Source: Puia sp.
GTDB taxonomy: Bacteria; Bacteroidota; Bacteroidia; Chitinophagales; Chitinophagaceae
Length of the DNA: 64,000 bases
Assembly (NCBI GenBank): GCA_031292515.1
Contig: JARLGZ010000081.1
Location: forward strand, 62,001 to 126,000
Direction of reading: 5' to 3'
The position numbers and the translations under genes are program-made. Shown one piece after another: positions 25,341 through 34,221 of this stretch. How positions within the stretch are numbered: the stretch's first letter is position 1; the number at the start of each line of letters is the position of its first letter. The notes under the pieces were generated by a model. That model did no database searches, was not told the DNA's origin, and saw only the letters and a program-made list of their open reading frames with translations.

Positions 25341-25775
25341 TTAAAGCTCCGTCTCTAACTCGTACTCCGCAATGGCGTACAGGAAATTCTGCAGCTGGTG
25401 GAGATATTGTATCGGTATACGGGAAGGCGTGGGATGACGCAGACGCAGACCGTCGGATTCAAATTCAAAATCATAGTGGCTGTTGCCTATCTTCAGGATC
25501 CATTCCTCCCGCATAAAATTCCTGAACCCGCACTTCTCAAGGATCTTCGGCGTTAAGACGATGGGATCGATCTCGTTAAAATCGGCTTCTTTGATTTCTT
25601 CGACGAAGGGAGCGGAGTAGACCGGTTTATAACTGCCTCTGACTTTGGAGACTTCCCGGCTCACTTTTATCTGGCTGTCATAGATGAGAGAACTGCTGAG
25701 GATCTGCTGAACGGTGATCACTTCGCCATGTGCCTGGACTTTGTTGCCTAAACGGATTTCGTTTGCGTGTATCAT
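25341..25775 (-). CDS. Hypothetical protein
   Basis: About 144 residues starting MIHANEIRLGNKVQ. The ANELRIGN-type opening is common in short uncharacterised Bacteroidota proteins, many linked to phages or mobile elements. The rest is polar with a terminal helical segment (YLHQLQNFLYAIAEYELETEL). The frame is open to 25964 but the residues before MIHANE are not convincing. No function is assigned. Confidence 0.65.
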   Translation of the reverse strand: MIHANEIRLGNKVQAHGEVITVQQILSSSLIYDSQIKVSREVSKVRGSYKPVYSAPFVEEIKEADFNEIDPIVLTPKILEKCGFRNFMREEWILKIGNSHYDFEFESDGLRLRHPTPSRIPIQYLHQLQNFLYAIAEYELETEL

Positions 25776-26008
25776 AGAGTCTATTTTTAGATAATGAAAT
25801 ACGATGATTAAATCATGGCGTTTCAAAGGAATAGACTCTTGTAGCGGATCAACTGAATGCACAAGATAATAGGCCGATATTGTATTTGCAATACCCCGCG
25901 TGTTGCTTTTATCCACATTTAACGGCGCTTTAGCAGTTGAATTTGACAAGCCCTTGAAATACAATGCGGCAAAGACATCGGGGGAAATTTACGAGCGTGT
26001 ATTTACAT

Positions 26009-26332
26009 TCAGGGGCGGGCATTTACCAGGACCGGTTTCTTTCTTTGCAGGATCCAGCACTCACCCTTGCCCTGGCAAACGAACATCCGGATCATTCCTT
26101 TTTTATCCAGGTCGACGTCCATCACCAGGTATTTCTCTCCTCCGATCACGATATAAAAATGACCCTTCTCCTCCACGACATGGTAACCGACCGGAATGCC
26201 GTTTACGGCAATATGCGGCGCGCGCGTCTGGTATGCGGGGATGAATTGTACCGATTGTCTTTTGTCAAATTTGATAAAAATCTGTGAAGCCAGTTGCTTC
26301 CTCAATTCTTCGAGTGTGAGAGCAGTCAGCAT
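26009..26332 (-). CDS. Hypothetical protein
   Basis: A 107-residue mixed alpha/beta protein with no signal peptide, opening MLTALTLEELRKQLASQIF and containing YHVVEEKGHFYIVIGGEKYLVMDVDL. No family was recognised. It lies between another hypothetical gene and the six-hairpin hydrolase on the same strand; the overlapping opposite-strand frames are less protein-like. Confidence 0.55.
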   Translation of the reverse strand: MLTALTLEELRKQLASQIFIKFDKRQSVQFIPAYQTRAPHIAVNGIPVGYHVVEEKGHFYIVIGGEKYLVMDVDLDKKGMIRMFVCQGKGECWILQRKKPVLVNARP

Positions 26333-26362
26333 TTTCTTAACAGGATTGGTTCGATAGCAGAA

Positions 26363-27727
26363 TTAGTTACCCGATTCCGGAGGCAATATAATCATTTCCC
26401 TGAAAACTCCATAGGGACAGGATACCGTCGTCAGGTAGACAGGATTCTGTTTATAATCCGGGGGATAAAAACATTCGTACGGGCCGCCATAACCCGGCCC
26501 CTTCCGGAAATCCGTCGACCGTAAATCAGCGATATATTCTCCGGCGAGCTTTTTTGCCGCGTCCCTATCCGCCTGCGCGATGGCATAGCATACCCAACCC
26601 GTTGGAGTACCCCAATACGCACCGTTCTGATAGGTGTTCCTGGCCGCCAGGGAAAACTCCCAGGCCGTGGAATCATTGAAATCATCGGCGGTAAGGATAT
26701 GCCTGATATTGCCCTTATAAGCCAGTGTCCCGCTTTTGTAGGCTTCCGCAAGGGCCTGACAGGCATCATATCCATTTTTCCCCGCTGACAATCCTAAATA
26801 TACCGCCAGGGCCGTGCTCCAGACGTCAGCCTGCCGGCTTTTACCCGTCGAGGCGCGCAACATACCGCGGTTATCCATAAAAAGGCGGGGTATGGCAGTT
26901 CTCAGCGCACGGGAAATGGCCGCGTACCTGGCAGCCTTCTTCCGATTCCCTAAATGTTCGAACAACCAGACCAGTTCCCGGGAAGCTTGAAATTTTAAAA
27001 CGGAGGGGAAACAGAGAGCCCCGGTGATCTGCTCGGCATCCCTGAAACCGAAATCAACTCCCCTGAATTCATCTGAAGTATAAACGATACCGGTTTCTTC
27101 CATCGATGGCGGAACCGAAAAAGCGATTTCGAGACGGTCGATCAGCTTTATCCCGTTTATTACCCTTTGCAGCAGACCGGTATTCGGATTGCCTTTTACA
27201 AACCAATACGCCATATGTATAAAATAGAACTGATCATCGTAGGGAGGCGCCTTCCCCCATTCCTTTGTACCCTGGTCATGATAACTGTAAGTGCCCGGAT
27301 AATAGATCGGCAGGCCATCCTCCGGCCGGATATGATCGGCAATAGCGCCATACGGAATGAGGCTCCCGCCGGGAGTTATCCGGGTCTGATCGCACTGTGT
27401 CGACGCTGTCAATAAAAGCATATGCTCCTGCTCTTCCCGCCCGATCATCCCGCTCTCCAGCGACATCGCATAGTCTCGGATCCAGAATGACGGATAGGCG
27501 CCACCGGGCCGGATAAGCACACCCTTCGTATGATTGACGCCGCCCCCTTCGGGGTAAAGCCGCGCATTCTCCAGCACGTCTCTTGTCAGACCTCGCAGGA
27601 AGTCAAAGTCACCCTTTGTCAAAAGATCCCGCACCGGCCCCGGCATACCCGGCCTCACTTGCCCGAAAAGTGCGACAGCGGGTACCAGACACCAAAACAA
27701 TAAGGCTTGTGTGAATTTTTTATTCAT
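26363..27727 (-). CDS. Secreted six-hairpin glycosidase-like protein
   Basis: A 454-residue protein with a signal peptide (about 1-22). Alternating helices and motifs such as SFWIRDYAMSLESGMI, DQFYFIHMAYWFVKGN, DFGFRDAEQITGALCFPSVL and QNGAYWGTPTGWVCYAIA fit an (alpha/alpha)6 barrel of the six-hairpin glycosidase superfamily. The Asp/Glu-rich clefts in these motifs are candidate catalytic sites; the substrate is unknown. It lies upstream, on the same strand, of nothing clearly linked; its start is separated from the barrel-protein gene by a 14-bp repeat array. Confidence 0.75.
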   Translation of the reverse strand: MNKKFTQALLFWCLVPAVALFGQVRPGMPGPVRDLLTKGDFDFLRGLTRDVLENARLYPEGGGVNHTKGVLIRPGGAYPSFWIRDYAMSLESGMIGREEQEHMLLLTASTQCDQTRITPGGSLIPYGAIADHIRPEDGLPIYYPGTYSYHDQGTKEWGKAPPYDDQFYFIHMAYWFVKGNPNTGLLQRVINGIKLIDRLEIAFSVPPSMEETGIVYTSDEFRGVDFGFRDAEQITGALCFPSVLKFQASRELVWLFEHLGNRKKAARYAAISRALRTAIPRLFMDNRGMLRASTGKSRQADVWSTALAVYLGLSAGKNGYDACQALAEAYKSGTLAYKGNIRHILTADDFNDSTAWEFSLAARNTYQNGAYWGTPTGWVCYAIAQADRDAAKKLAGEYIADLRSTDFRKGPGYGGPYECFYPPDYKQNPVYLTTVSCPYGVFREMIILPPESGN

Positions 27728-27771
27728 GTGCTAAAGATACCAATAGACCTCCCTCTCCAGCAGCCTGCCCT

Positions 27772-27898
27772 CCATAAAAATACCTCGATAAAGACACCTC
27801 GGTAAAAATGCCTCCGCTAAAAAACCTCAGAAAAAGACCCTCCTTTAAATACCATCTTTAAAAAAACTTCGGCTAAAATGGTTCAGTTAAAATACCTC
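27772..27898 (-). repeat. 14-bp stop-seeded tandem repeat array
   Basis: On the - strand the array begins inside the last codons of the Omp85-like gene: unit one, GAGGTATTTTAACT (27898-27885), contains its stop. Further 14-15 bp units follow at 27884-27871, 27870-27857, 27828-27815, 27814-27800, 27799-27786 and 27785-27772. TAA/TAG is kept in the nearer copies and drifts to TAC/TAT in the farther ones. Confidence 0.8.
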
Positions 27899-29146
27899 TC
27901 CGATATTGAACTGAAATCCTCCGTTTCCGTTCAGACCCCAGCCATAGTCGACACAGAAGTTCGTCCTGGAAAATTTATCCAGCTTGATCCGCAAGCCAAG
28001 TCCGCAGGCAGGCGCCAGGTACTCGAATTTATTGGATACGGGCTCCGTAAAGGACTCTCCATTGGCAAATACTACGCCTCCCACCAGCCCATCGGGTGTA
28101 ATCCCGAATCGGTATTCCGCCTCCAGGTAGACCATGTCCTTGCCCCGGAAACGCCCCTGCGTATATCCCCTTCCCGTATTCCAGCTGGCATCCCAACCGG
28201 TACTTGGCAGGAGGAGATAAGGAGGAGTACCGCTCAAAGTAAGCCAGTTATAACTCCATATCGCCAACACATTGTGAGAACTCGCGGAAAATTGCTGGAA
28301 ATGCCGGAACTCCACCAGCAGGGATTGCCAATTGGCGTCGCTGCCCAGAAACTTGAACTTAGGCCGGTAGGATACATTCAGATAAGACCCCCCGTCCGGG
28401 TTGATCTGGTTTCGCCGGGAGTCCCATAGAAATCCGAGGGAGACGCCGGCCGCCGTAGCGTTGTCTTTGAAACCATACCGGTCGAAATCCGTTTTCCCGC
28501 CAGTCGAATCCTGGCCCATCGAATTGAGCTCCTGGATTCCCCAGTAACGATCGAAATCGTAACCGGCGCCCACATACGTGTTCTTTGCAATGGTGCGATA
28601 GACGCTCTGATGCAGGCGGAGATAGTGATAGTTGATAAAATAGCCGTTTTCCAGCGTCGTTCCGCCGCCCAGCCCATAAGTCATCGAAGGATAGTTCAGG
28701 TAGCGCCAGTCGGTCTGTATATTATACCGGTTACTCTTTGTCCAGATACTGGCGGCCACCGGGAAGATAGTCTGCTGATATTGCGTGTAGGCGATACTGG
28801 TGACCACGCTCGAGATATCCTCACGGGCGGCACTATCCGTATAAAAGGCGAACAACGACCCCACCAGTACCTGGAACCCCGTCTGCGGCGTAAAATTGGG
28901 CGCGATCAGCGGTGAGAAATGAAGCCTGTCGGGCACATGGGTGCTGTCGTAAGGACGCAGAGGCGCCCCCTTCTTCAGCAAGCTCCTGGCCAGGATCTTG
29001 ATATCGGTCTGATCGAAAGGGTTGTAAGTGAAAAGACGATATTTTTTTGCATTAGCATTTTTCGCATTCACACTGTCCTGTGCACTCCCCGCGAGTGATG
29101 ACAAAAAAAGAAAAGCCAGCAGGGATATTTGCAAAAGATACTTCAA
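27887..29146 (-). CDS. Omp85/BamA-type outer-membrane barrel without POTRA domains
   Basis: A 419-residue protein with a signal peptide (1-22) and a C-terminal barrel. The segment GRGYTQGRFRGKDMVYLEAEYRFG resembles the conserved Omp85 loop-6 (RGY/F) and following strand. It ends in aromatic beta-strands typical of surface antigen (D15) proteins. No POTRA repeats are present, so it is more like the short, patatin- or metallophosphatase-associated barrels than BamA. It is divergent from a second outer-membrane protein across the 17-bp repeat array. Confidence 0.8.
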   Translation of the reverse strand: MKYLLQISLLAFLFLSSLAGSAQDSVNAKNANAKKYRLFTYNPFDQTDIKILARSLLKKGAPLRPYDSTHVPDRLHFSPLIAPNFTPQTGFQVLVGSLFAFYTDSAAREDISSVVTSIAYTQYQQTIFPVAASIWTKSNRYNIQTDWRYLNYPSMTYGLGGGTTLENGYFINYHYLRLHQSVYRTIAKNTYVGAGYDFDRYWGIQELNSMGQDSTGGKTDFDRYGFKDNATAAGVSLGFLWDSRRNQINPDGGSYLNVSYRPKFKFLGSDANWQSLLVEFRHFQQFSASSHNVLAIWSYNWLTLSGTPPYLLLPSTGWDASWNTGRGYTQGRFRGKDMVYLEAEYRFGITPDGLVGGVVFANGESFTEPVSNKFEYLAPACGLGLRIKLDKFSRTNFCVDYGWGLNGNGGFQFNIGEVF

Positions 29147-29189
29147 ATGGTATATATATTTTTGACTATCCGGATATTTCTCCTATTCT

Positions 29190-29287
29190 TTAATTATCTA
29201 TTTTCTTTAATTGCCTGTTTCCCTTAATTGCCTGTTTCCCTTAATTGCTTGTTTCCCTTAATTGCCTGTTTCCCTTAATTGCCCGTT
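29190..29287. repeat. 17-bp tandem repeat between two barrel genes
   Basis: Six consecutive 17-bp units (29190, 29207, 29224, 29241, 29258, 29275, the last partial) with consensus TTAATTGCCTGTTTCCC. Units at 29207, 29224 and 29258 are identical. The array lies in the shared upstream region of two divergent outer-membrane protein genes. Confidence 0.93.
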
Positions 29288-29471
29288 AACAATTGCCAGG
29301 ACTCCCTCAACTGCAAGCTAAGAATAATTGCGGTTACTTATTTCCTATTGTAAATCAAGAAATTGCTAAACCTCTTGCCTATCTGCCCCACGATCTCCCG
29401 TCTGTGAGAGCCTCCTTCCGGATTATGATTTCTCCCTGAAATGAAGTAATTTGTAGGTTCAAAATCAAGTG

Positions 29472-30290
29472 ATGACAAGTCGTTTTCGGCTGCTTTTGGC
29501 TTTCTGGATCCTTCCGGCTGCTCTCTTCTCACAAGTCAGACAGGATACGGCTGCTTTGACACGGCCCCTTGCAGCAGTAAACCCGAAAACAACTTACCCT
29601 GCTCCCCCCGCGCAGACAGCCCACCCTGCCCGTCTCGTTCACAGGTACCAGGAAGACTCCACTTTTTCCATCTTGTTTAATATCAGTACGGTGTTTTATA
29701 CCGCGAGGGATGAAAGAATCGATAATTTTTTGACAAAATATGGATATATCCCCCAACAGAAAGTCCCGGTAGGCATCAACCTGGAGCTGGCCGCGATTCC
29801 TTTTAATAGTAAAATGACGTATAGCCTGAGTGCCAGCACCATCATATCCAGGCAGGATGTCATCTCATCGATCTTTAAACTGGCCGCCTACAGGAGATTC
29901 TTTGAAAGGGAGCATTTCTGGATCTCGGCGGGCGCGGGCCTGGGCACGCACGGGTCCAGGATCATCTTGAATGGCAGGCTCCCCCCCAGCTTCGACAGCC
30001 TGGCGCACTTATACAATAAAGAACTGGCGCTCCGGCGTACCGGATTCGTGATGGAGCCCGCGGTACGCTTTTTCTGGTATCCCCTTCAAACCTCAAGGTT
30101 CCAGCTGGGCATTTTCGGCAACGTGGCCTATGACTTCTCTTTTAACAGGGGATGGAAAGTGGGGTATTACAACCAGGGCGGTCAATTCTCCACGTTTAAG
30201 GGCATCAGTAAGAACACCAATGTGCAAAGCCACCATGAATTCGGCTGGGCCTTCAGCGACGGGCTCAGCTTCTGCTTTAAGTTCGATTGA
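29472..30290 (+). CDS. Outer-membrane protein, beta-barrel type
   Basis: About 272 residues with a signal peptide (cleavage after about residue 19), a Pro/Ala-rich N-terminal stretch and a beta-rich C-terminal part with alternating aromatic strands ending in FCFKFD, typical of a small outer-membrane barrel. No family name can be given. ATG at 29472 is preferred to the adjacent GTG at 29469. GTAATTTG about 25 bases upstream is a near -7 element. The stop codon lies inside the first unit of a tandem repeat. Confidence 0.75.
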   Translation: MTSRFRLLLAFWILPAALFSQVRQDTAALTRPLAAVNPKTTYPAPPAQTAHPARLVHRYQEDSTFSILFNISTVFYTARDERIDNFLTKYGYIPQQKVPVGINLELAAIPFNSKMTYSLSASTIISRQDVISSIFKLAAYRRFFEREHFWISAGAGLGTHGSRIILNGRLPPSFDSLAHLYNKELALRRTGFVMEPAVRFFWYPLQTSRFQLGIFGNVAYDFSFNRGWKVGYYNQGGQFSTFKGISKNTNVQSHHEFGWAFSDGLSFCFKFD

Positions 30291-30379
30291 TCTTATCTTC
30301 GATTGATCTTATTGCCCGATCCTATTGTTCGATCCTACTGCCTGATCCTATTGCCTGATCTGATTGCCTGATCTAAAGG
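30282..30379 (+). repeat. 13-16 bp stop-seeded tandem repeat array
   Basis: The first unit (30282-30297) begins with the last codons and stop of the outer-membrane protein gene, TTCGATTGA. A second near copy starts at 30298, then five regular 13-bp units at 30315, 30328, 30341, 30354 and 30367 with consensus CCTGATCCTATTG. Confidence 0.85.
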
Positions 30380-30390
30380 AAATAAACTCG

Positions 30391-30398
30391 TAAACTTG
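30391..30398 (+). promoter_or_regulatory. Candidate -7 element TAAACTTG
   Basis: One mismatch from TAnnTTTG, 16 bases before the ATG of the 60-residue protein. Confidence 0.35.
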
Positions 30399-30413
30399 AT
30401 TAATATTATTACA

Positions 30414-30596
30414 ATGAGTACTACAACACAAAAGAAGCATTTGCCCGGCATCACCGTAGACCCAAACATACCGGACTACAGCAAAGATCGACTTATTAGC
30501 GAAAAGCTGGAAAGAGCCCACGCATTTTTTGCCAAAAACGGCCTGCCAAAAAACAACAAAAAAAAGCAAAGTAATGCCGTCATCTACTATGCGTGA
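30414..30596 (+). CDS. Small hypothetical protein
   Basis: A 60-residue basic cytoplasmic protein, MSTTTQKKHLPGITVDPNIP onward, with a helical centre and a Lys/Asn-rich tail. No family was recognised. A near-consensus -7 element and the palindrome TTCCAATTGGAA (30627-30638), possibly part of a weak terminator, frame it. It starts 35 bases after the repeat array. Confidence 0.5.
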   Translation: MSTTTQKKHLPGITVDPNIPDYSKDRLISEKLERAHAFFAKNGLPKNNKKKQSNAVIYYA

Positions 30597-30723
30597 TAGT
30601 CGCTTGGCTATTCACAAGCCCCCCTTTCCAATTGGAAGGGTTTCGTTTCCACTTCAGGCATAAACAGAGCTAGATAAAATTTCTCCCGCGATTGCCGTTC
30701 GTTTTCGTACATCTGGAATAGCA

Positions 30724-32616
30724 TCAAAACCCACCCACCTCCACATCATCTACATAAAAGATCGTCGGCGCGGACTGCTCGTCACACCCCGCGAGCGGCG
30801 GGTCCTTGGTCTCATTGGGCGTCGTCCTGGTTGGAAGATTTCTCCAGTGGTCAGTACGCAAAGACAAACGCTCGACCGATTTCACCGCCTCCGCCAATTG
30901 CGCATCCTTCAACACCTCCTTCCCATCGATCAGCAGCGAATATTTTCCCTGTCCGGCAGTTCCCCCGCCGATGGCCTCACCGACGGCTTCCGTAACCAGC
31001 TCGACCTGGTACCAGCGCCCCTGCCGGTAGTCCTGCACCGGCTTCTCCACACTTCCATCCGTCGCCACGATCCGCCCCTTCTCATCCCAGCGGATACGCA
31101 CCGGACGGTTGCCATACTGATCGGTCAGGTCGACTTCCAGCAGACCCTTATTGGCAGGATCCGCATACACGCTGAACCGGGCCCGGACTTTCACCCCCTC
31201 TTCGAACACGCGGATCGCCCGCGCATAATCATACGGATCTTTATCCAGCAACTGCAGGCAGTTGCCATCCCTGCCACCCGGGCTCTTCACGACCGAGACC
31301 GGCGCCCAGGCGGGCGAATACAGATTCCAGTCAGGGACAGGGCCATCGGCCGCCAGCCCGTCGAAATGATCCTTCACCGGCCCGCTCACCGCATAGCGGA
31401 CAGGCACCGGGATCCGGCTGATCCAGATGTCTTCCTTATTCATACTGTAGCTGAGCCACATATCGGTGCCCGGCGGGTTTCCATTGCCCTCTTCGATACC
31501 CCGCATATAACAGGGACCGAAATCCTTCCACCGCCCGGTAAACCTGCGCGGGGGCACCTCACCCTGCACCAGGAGCATATGATCGAACAGGATACCGTCA
31601 TCGCCCGTCACCACGACCAGGGGGTAGCGGTATTCACTCGACTCGATGGGGTTGTAACAAAGGGCATAGCGCCCGTCATCGGTCCGCTGCCCCCACTGTT
31701 TGCCCCCCGACATCAAGAAAGTCGGCGACTTCACGGGATCGGAGAAGTTCTTTCCCTCATCCGACGACAGCGCACTCAAGGACTGCTTCCAGAGAGCGAC
31801 GACCTTCCCATCCTTCCTGTGATAATATGAGAGCGCCTCTCCCGCCTTCATCCCGTGATAAAAGCCGTCCGCGCCGCCATCCTCGTCATGCCATTGAAAA
31901 GTCATCAGCGGGTCTTTTAACAGGTTGTCACAGGCCGTTACGAAAGCCGCATCCGACGATCGCTTATAGAAAGGATAACTGGTATTGGATTCGTTCCAGC
32001 TGTTATAACTCGAATAGCGGATAAAATAGATAGGTCCAAAACTGCCGTCTTTATAGGCCTCCCTGACGACACGGCCGATCCCGCCTTTGTTGAAAGGATC
32101 TTCCGTATGTCCGTAAAACGCCAGAATCAGCAGCCTCCCGTCGGGAGCCACATAAAAACCCATCCGCTGATGCATCATATAACCATGATAGCCCTTGGGA
32201 ATCGTCACCCCCGGGGGCGCCTTGTAGGGAGGAAAAACCTCCACCGGCTTATTCCAATGGCGGCCATCCTTCGAAGTCATGACCAGCGTATGACCGGGCG
32301 CGATGTGCTCATCGGCGGGATTACTCAGGTATTGCTGGTAGAAATTTCCATTCCAGTAACAGAGATTGGATCCGTGGTTATAAGTCCAGCCAAAACCATC
32401 GGCGACTTCGGGATGACTGCGGTTGGCCCGCATCGTCTGCCGGCTCTCCGTGCCGATCGCATAGCGGAGACGCCCCTCGTGAACGTCCGGATCGATAGTC
32501 TGCCCTCCTATATAGCGAACCGGTTCGTTGATGCTCCCGGTCTGGGCACTTACAGCGACCGTACACAGGACCGCGCATAAAGAACTGCCCGCGAATGCGA
32601 TAAATAATGTTTTCAA
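30724..32616 (-). CDS. Secreted sialidase-fold beta-propeller protein
   Basis: A 630-residue protein with a signal peptide (1-24). Residues about 30-430 contain repeated propeller-like segments with Asp-box-like turns (TSKDGRHWNKP, SSDEGKNFSDP) and many aromatic pockets, as in exo-sialidase-like and other propeller glycosidases. Residues about 440-630 form a concanavalin-like domain (VKDHFDGLAADGPVPDWNLY to the end). The substrate cannot be deduced. It is a single gene flanked by small hypothetical genes. Confidence 0.7.
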   Translation of the reverse strand: MKTLFIAFAGSSLCAVLCTVAVSAQTGSINEPVRYIGGQTIDPDVHEGRLRYAIGTESRQTMRANRSHPEVADGFGWTYNHGSNLCYWNGNFYQQYLSNPADEHIAPGHTLVMTSKDGRHWNKPVEVFPPYKAPPGVTIPKGYHGYMMHQRMGFYVAPDGRLLILAFYGHTEDPFNKGGIGRVVREAYKDGSFGPIYFIRYSSYNSWNESNTSYPFYKRSSDAAFVTACDNLLKDPLMTFQWHDEDGGADGFYHGMKAGEALSYYHRKDGKVVALWKQSLSALSSDEGKNFSDPVKSPTFLMSGGKQWGQRTDDGRYALCYNPIESSEYRYPLVVVTGDDGILFDHMLLVQGEVPPRRFTGRWKDFGPCYMRGIEEGNGNPPGTDMWLSYSMNKEDIWISRIPVPVRYAVSGPVKDHFDGLAADGPVPDWNLYSPAWAPVSVVKSPGGRDGNCLQLLDKDPYDYARAIRVFEEGVKVRARFSVYADPANKGLLEVDLTDQYGNRPVRIRWDEKGRIVATDGSVEKPVQDYRQGRWYQVELVTEAVGEAIGGGTAGQGKYSLLIDGKEVLKDAQLAEAVKSVERLSLRTDHWRNLPTRTTPNETKDPPLAGCDEQSAPTIFYVDDVEVGGF

Positions 32617-32717
32617 GTGTGATGAGTTTTATGGAACTTGTAAATTACAAAAGGCGGCACATCCCGTCTAAAAGAAGCGACCCAGGAAAATAGAGGAAGA
32701 TATTTCGTTCTCATACT

Positions 32718-32963
32718 CTAAAAGAAAGGCGGAAAATTGATCAGGAACTCCCGGATCTCTTCTTCCGTTGTCTCGGGATGGATCGCTTCCAGCCTAACCA
32801 CCCCTTCCTCCTTGTCATAATAAGCCGCATACCGGTCATTGGCGACCTGTAACTGGAACCGGCTTGTATCCTGCTTCATATCATACTGCCTGGAAAGCCC
32901 GTTTATAATGGCCGCAGCCTCAGCCTGATCCGCAACCGGGATCTTTTTTATCTCTTTTGCCAT
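32718..32963 (-). CDS. Small hypothetical protein
   Basis: An 81-residue acidic protein, MAKEIKKIPVADQAEAAAII onward, ending EEEIREFLINFPPFF. Compact alpha/beta pattern, no signal, no recognised family. It lies 101 bases upstream of the sialidase-fold gene's start. Confidence 0.6.
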   Translation of the reverse strand: MAKEIKKIPVADQAEAAAIINGLSRQYDMKQDTSRFQLQVANDRYAAYYDKEEGVVRLEAIHPETTEEEIREFLINFPPFF

Positions 32964-33005
32964 TTCTCATCTCCGGTTGACCGCCTCCGGAAGGTTTATA
33001 ATTCT

Positions 33006-33036
33006 CCAAACAGATCCAAATTCCCCAAACAGATCC
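33006..33036. repeat. Short direct repeat near the amidohydrolase 3' end
   Basis: CCAAACAGATCC occurs at 33006-33017 and 33025-33036, a 19-bp period, about 45 bases beyond the amidohydrolase stop. Confidence 0.6.
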
Positions 33037-33079
33037 TTGCAAATACCGGACCTCCCGGATATCTGTAGCGCCTGACCCG

Positions 33080-34210
33080 CTACAGCTTCCTCAACCCCGG
33101 ATAGCACTTCTTCGCATTCTCCCGGTAGATCTTGTCGACCACTTCCTTCGGCAAATGCAACCCCCGGAAACCTCCCGCAAACTCCCGGCTACTCATCTCT
33201 TCGTCAGTGACAAAAAAATGCCAGTCACGGAGACGGGAAGCATGAGCGTTCCTGCTGAAAGCCACTGGATCGGTTGTATTGTCTACACCCATATCGGTAG
33301 CATACAGCAGCCGGTCCTGGTATTTGATCATAAAGTCATGGACCTTCTTCCAGTTCTCCGAAGCCTGCCGCTGCAAATGCGAGATGCGCGCGGCCATATC
33401 GACGGCCATATTCGGGAATTTATCCAGCCTCCTGGCCAGTTCGTCGGTATCCCATTCCAGGCTTCCCAGATGCGCGCCTATAAATACAAGCCCGGGATGT
33501 TTCTCCAGCATATGATCCCGGGCCGCTATCTGCGCTTCATAAGAAGGCAGCTCCGGATGCAGGAACATATGATAGGCCGGGTTGTGGGAATAATAATTCC
33601 TGTCGCCACGGATCGTCATCTTTTCGAGAGGCTGCCAGCAATTCCGGGGCTCTCCCAAATGCCCCAGTACCGGGATATGATGCTGTTCGATAAAATCGAT
33701 GACCGGATCGAAACGGGGATCATCGATCATCACCATCCTGCCATTGCTGTCTTTTAAGCTCATGCCGATCACCTTGTAAATCTTGACGGCAATCGCCCCG
33801 GAGTCGAAAGAATGCTGCAGATAGGCCAGGGTCCGTTCCTGCCAGCCCGGCTCGTTGAAATCCCGGATGGAGAACGTAGTCGCATAAGCGATCCGGTGTG
33901 GAAAAGCCCTGACTTCCCGCAACGAATATTCCTGCTGGACCTCCATCGGCGGAGGCTCGTTTATATCGTCGAGGTTGATCGTCAGCAACCGGAAATGGTC
34001 TTCCGCTGCCTGCCGGATAAAGACCATCGAATCCGTATTAAAATGCACATGAGAGTCGATCTTTTCGACCCTGTCAAAATCGTCGGCCGTATAATACCCG
34101 GGCACGACAAAGCCACTCGCCGCCGGCAGGGTTACAGGCGGTGAGAAAGGGCTGGTAAAAAAGACAAAAGCGAACAGGCAGAAAGAAGGTAAGGGCGTAA
34201 AATCTTTCAT
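33080..34210 (-). CDS. Amidohydrolase-2 family protein, secreted
   Basis: A 376-residue metal-dependent hydrolase of the amidohydrolase superfamily (COG2159-like TIM barrel). A hydrophobic N-terminus suggests export. The metal-binding DSHVHF motif is near residue 52, followed by IPVLGHLGEP, FIGAHLGSLEWD and LLYATDMGVDN, which carry the later His and Asp ligands. Family members decarboxylate or hydrolyse cyclic and aromatic acids; the substrate here is unknown. It lies 12 bases from the DUF937-like gene on the same strand and may be its operon partner. Confidence 0.85.
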   Translation of the reverse strand: MKDFTPLPSFCLFAFVFFTSPFSPPVTLPAASGFVVPGYYTADDFDRVEKIDSHVHFNTDSMVFIRQAAEDHFRLLTINLDDINEPPPMEVQQEYSLREVRAFPHRIAYATTFSIRDFNEPGWQERTLAYLQHSFDSGAIAVKIYKVIGMSLKDSNGRMVMIDDPRFDPVIDFIEQHHIPVLGHLGEPRNCWQPLEKMTIRGDRNYYSHNPAYHMFLHPELPSYEAQIAARDHMLEKHPGLVFIGAHLGSLEWDTDELARRLDKFPNMAVDMAARISHLQRQASENWKKVHDFMIKYQDRLLYATDMGVDNTTDPVAFSRNAHASRLRDWHFFVTDEEMSSREFAGGFRGLHLPKEVVDKIYRENAKKCYPGLRKL

Positions 34211-34221
34211 GATGATTTTTG

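Noticed and set aside
29190-29287. CRISPR array
   Set aside because: Units are contiguous 17-bp repeats with no unique spacers, and no cas genes are present.
29338-29532. 64-codon - strand frame overlapping the start of the outer-membrane protein gene
   Set aside because: Overlaps a signal-peptide-encoding region on the other strand and shows no family features.
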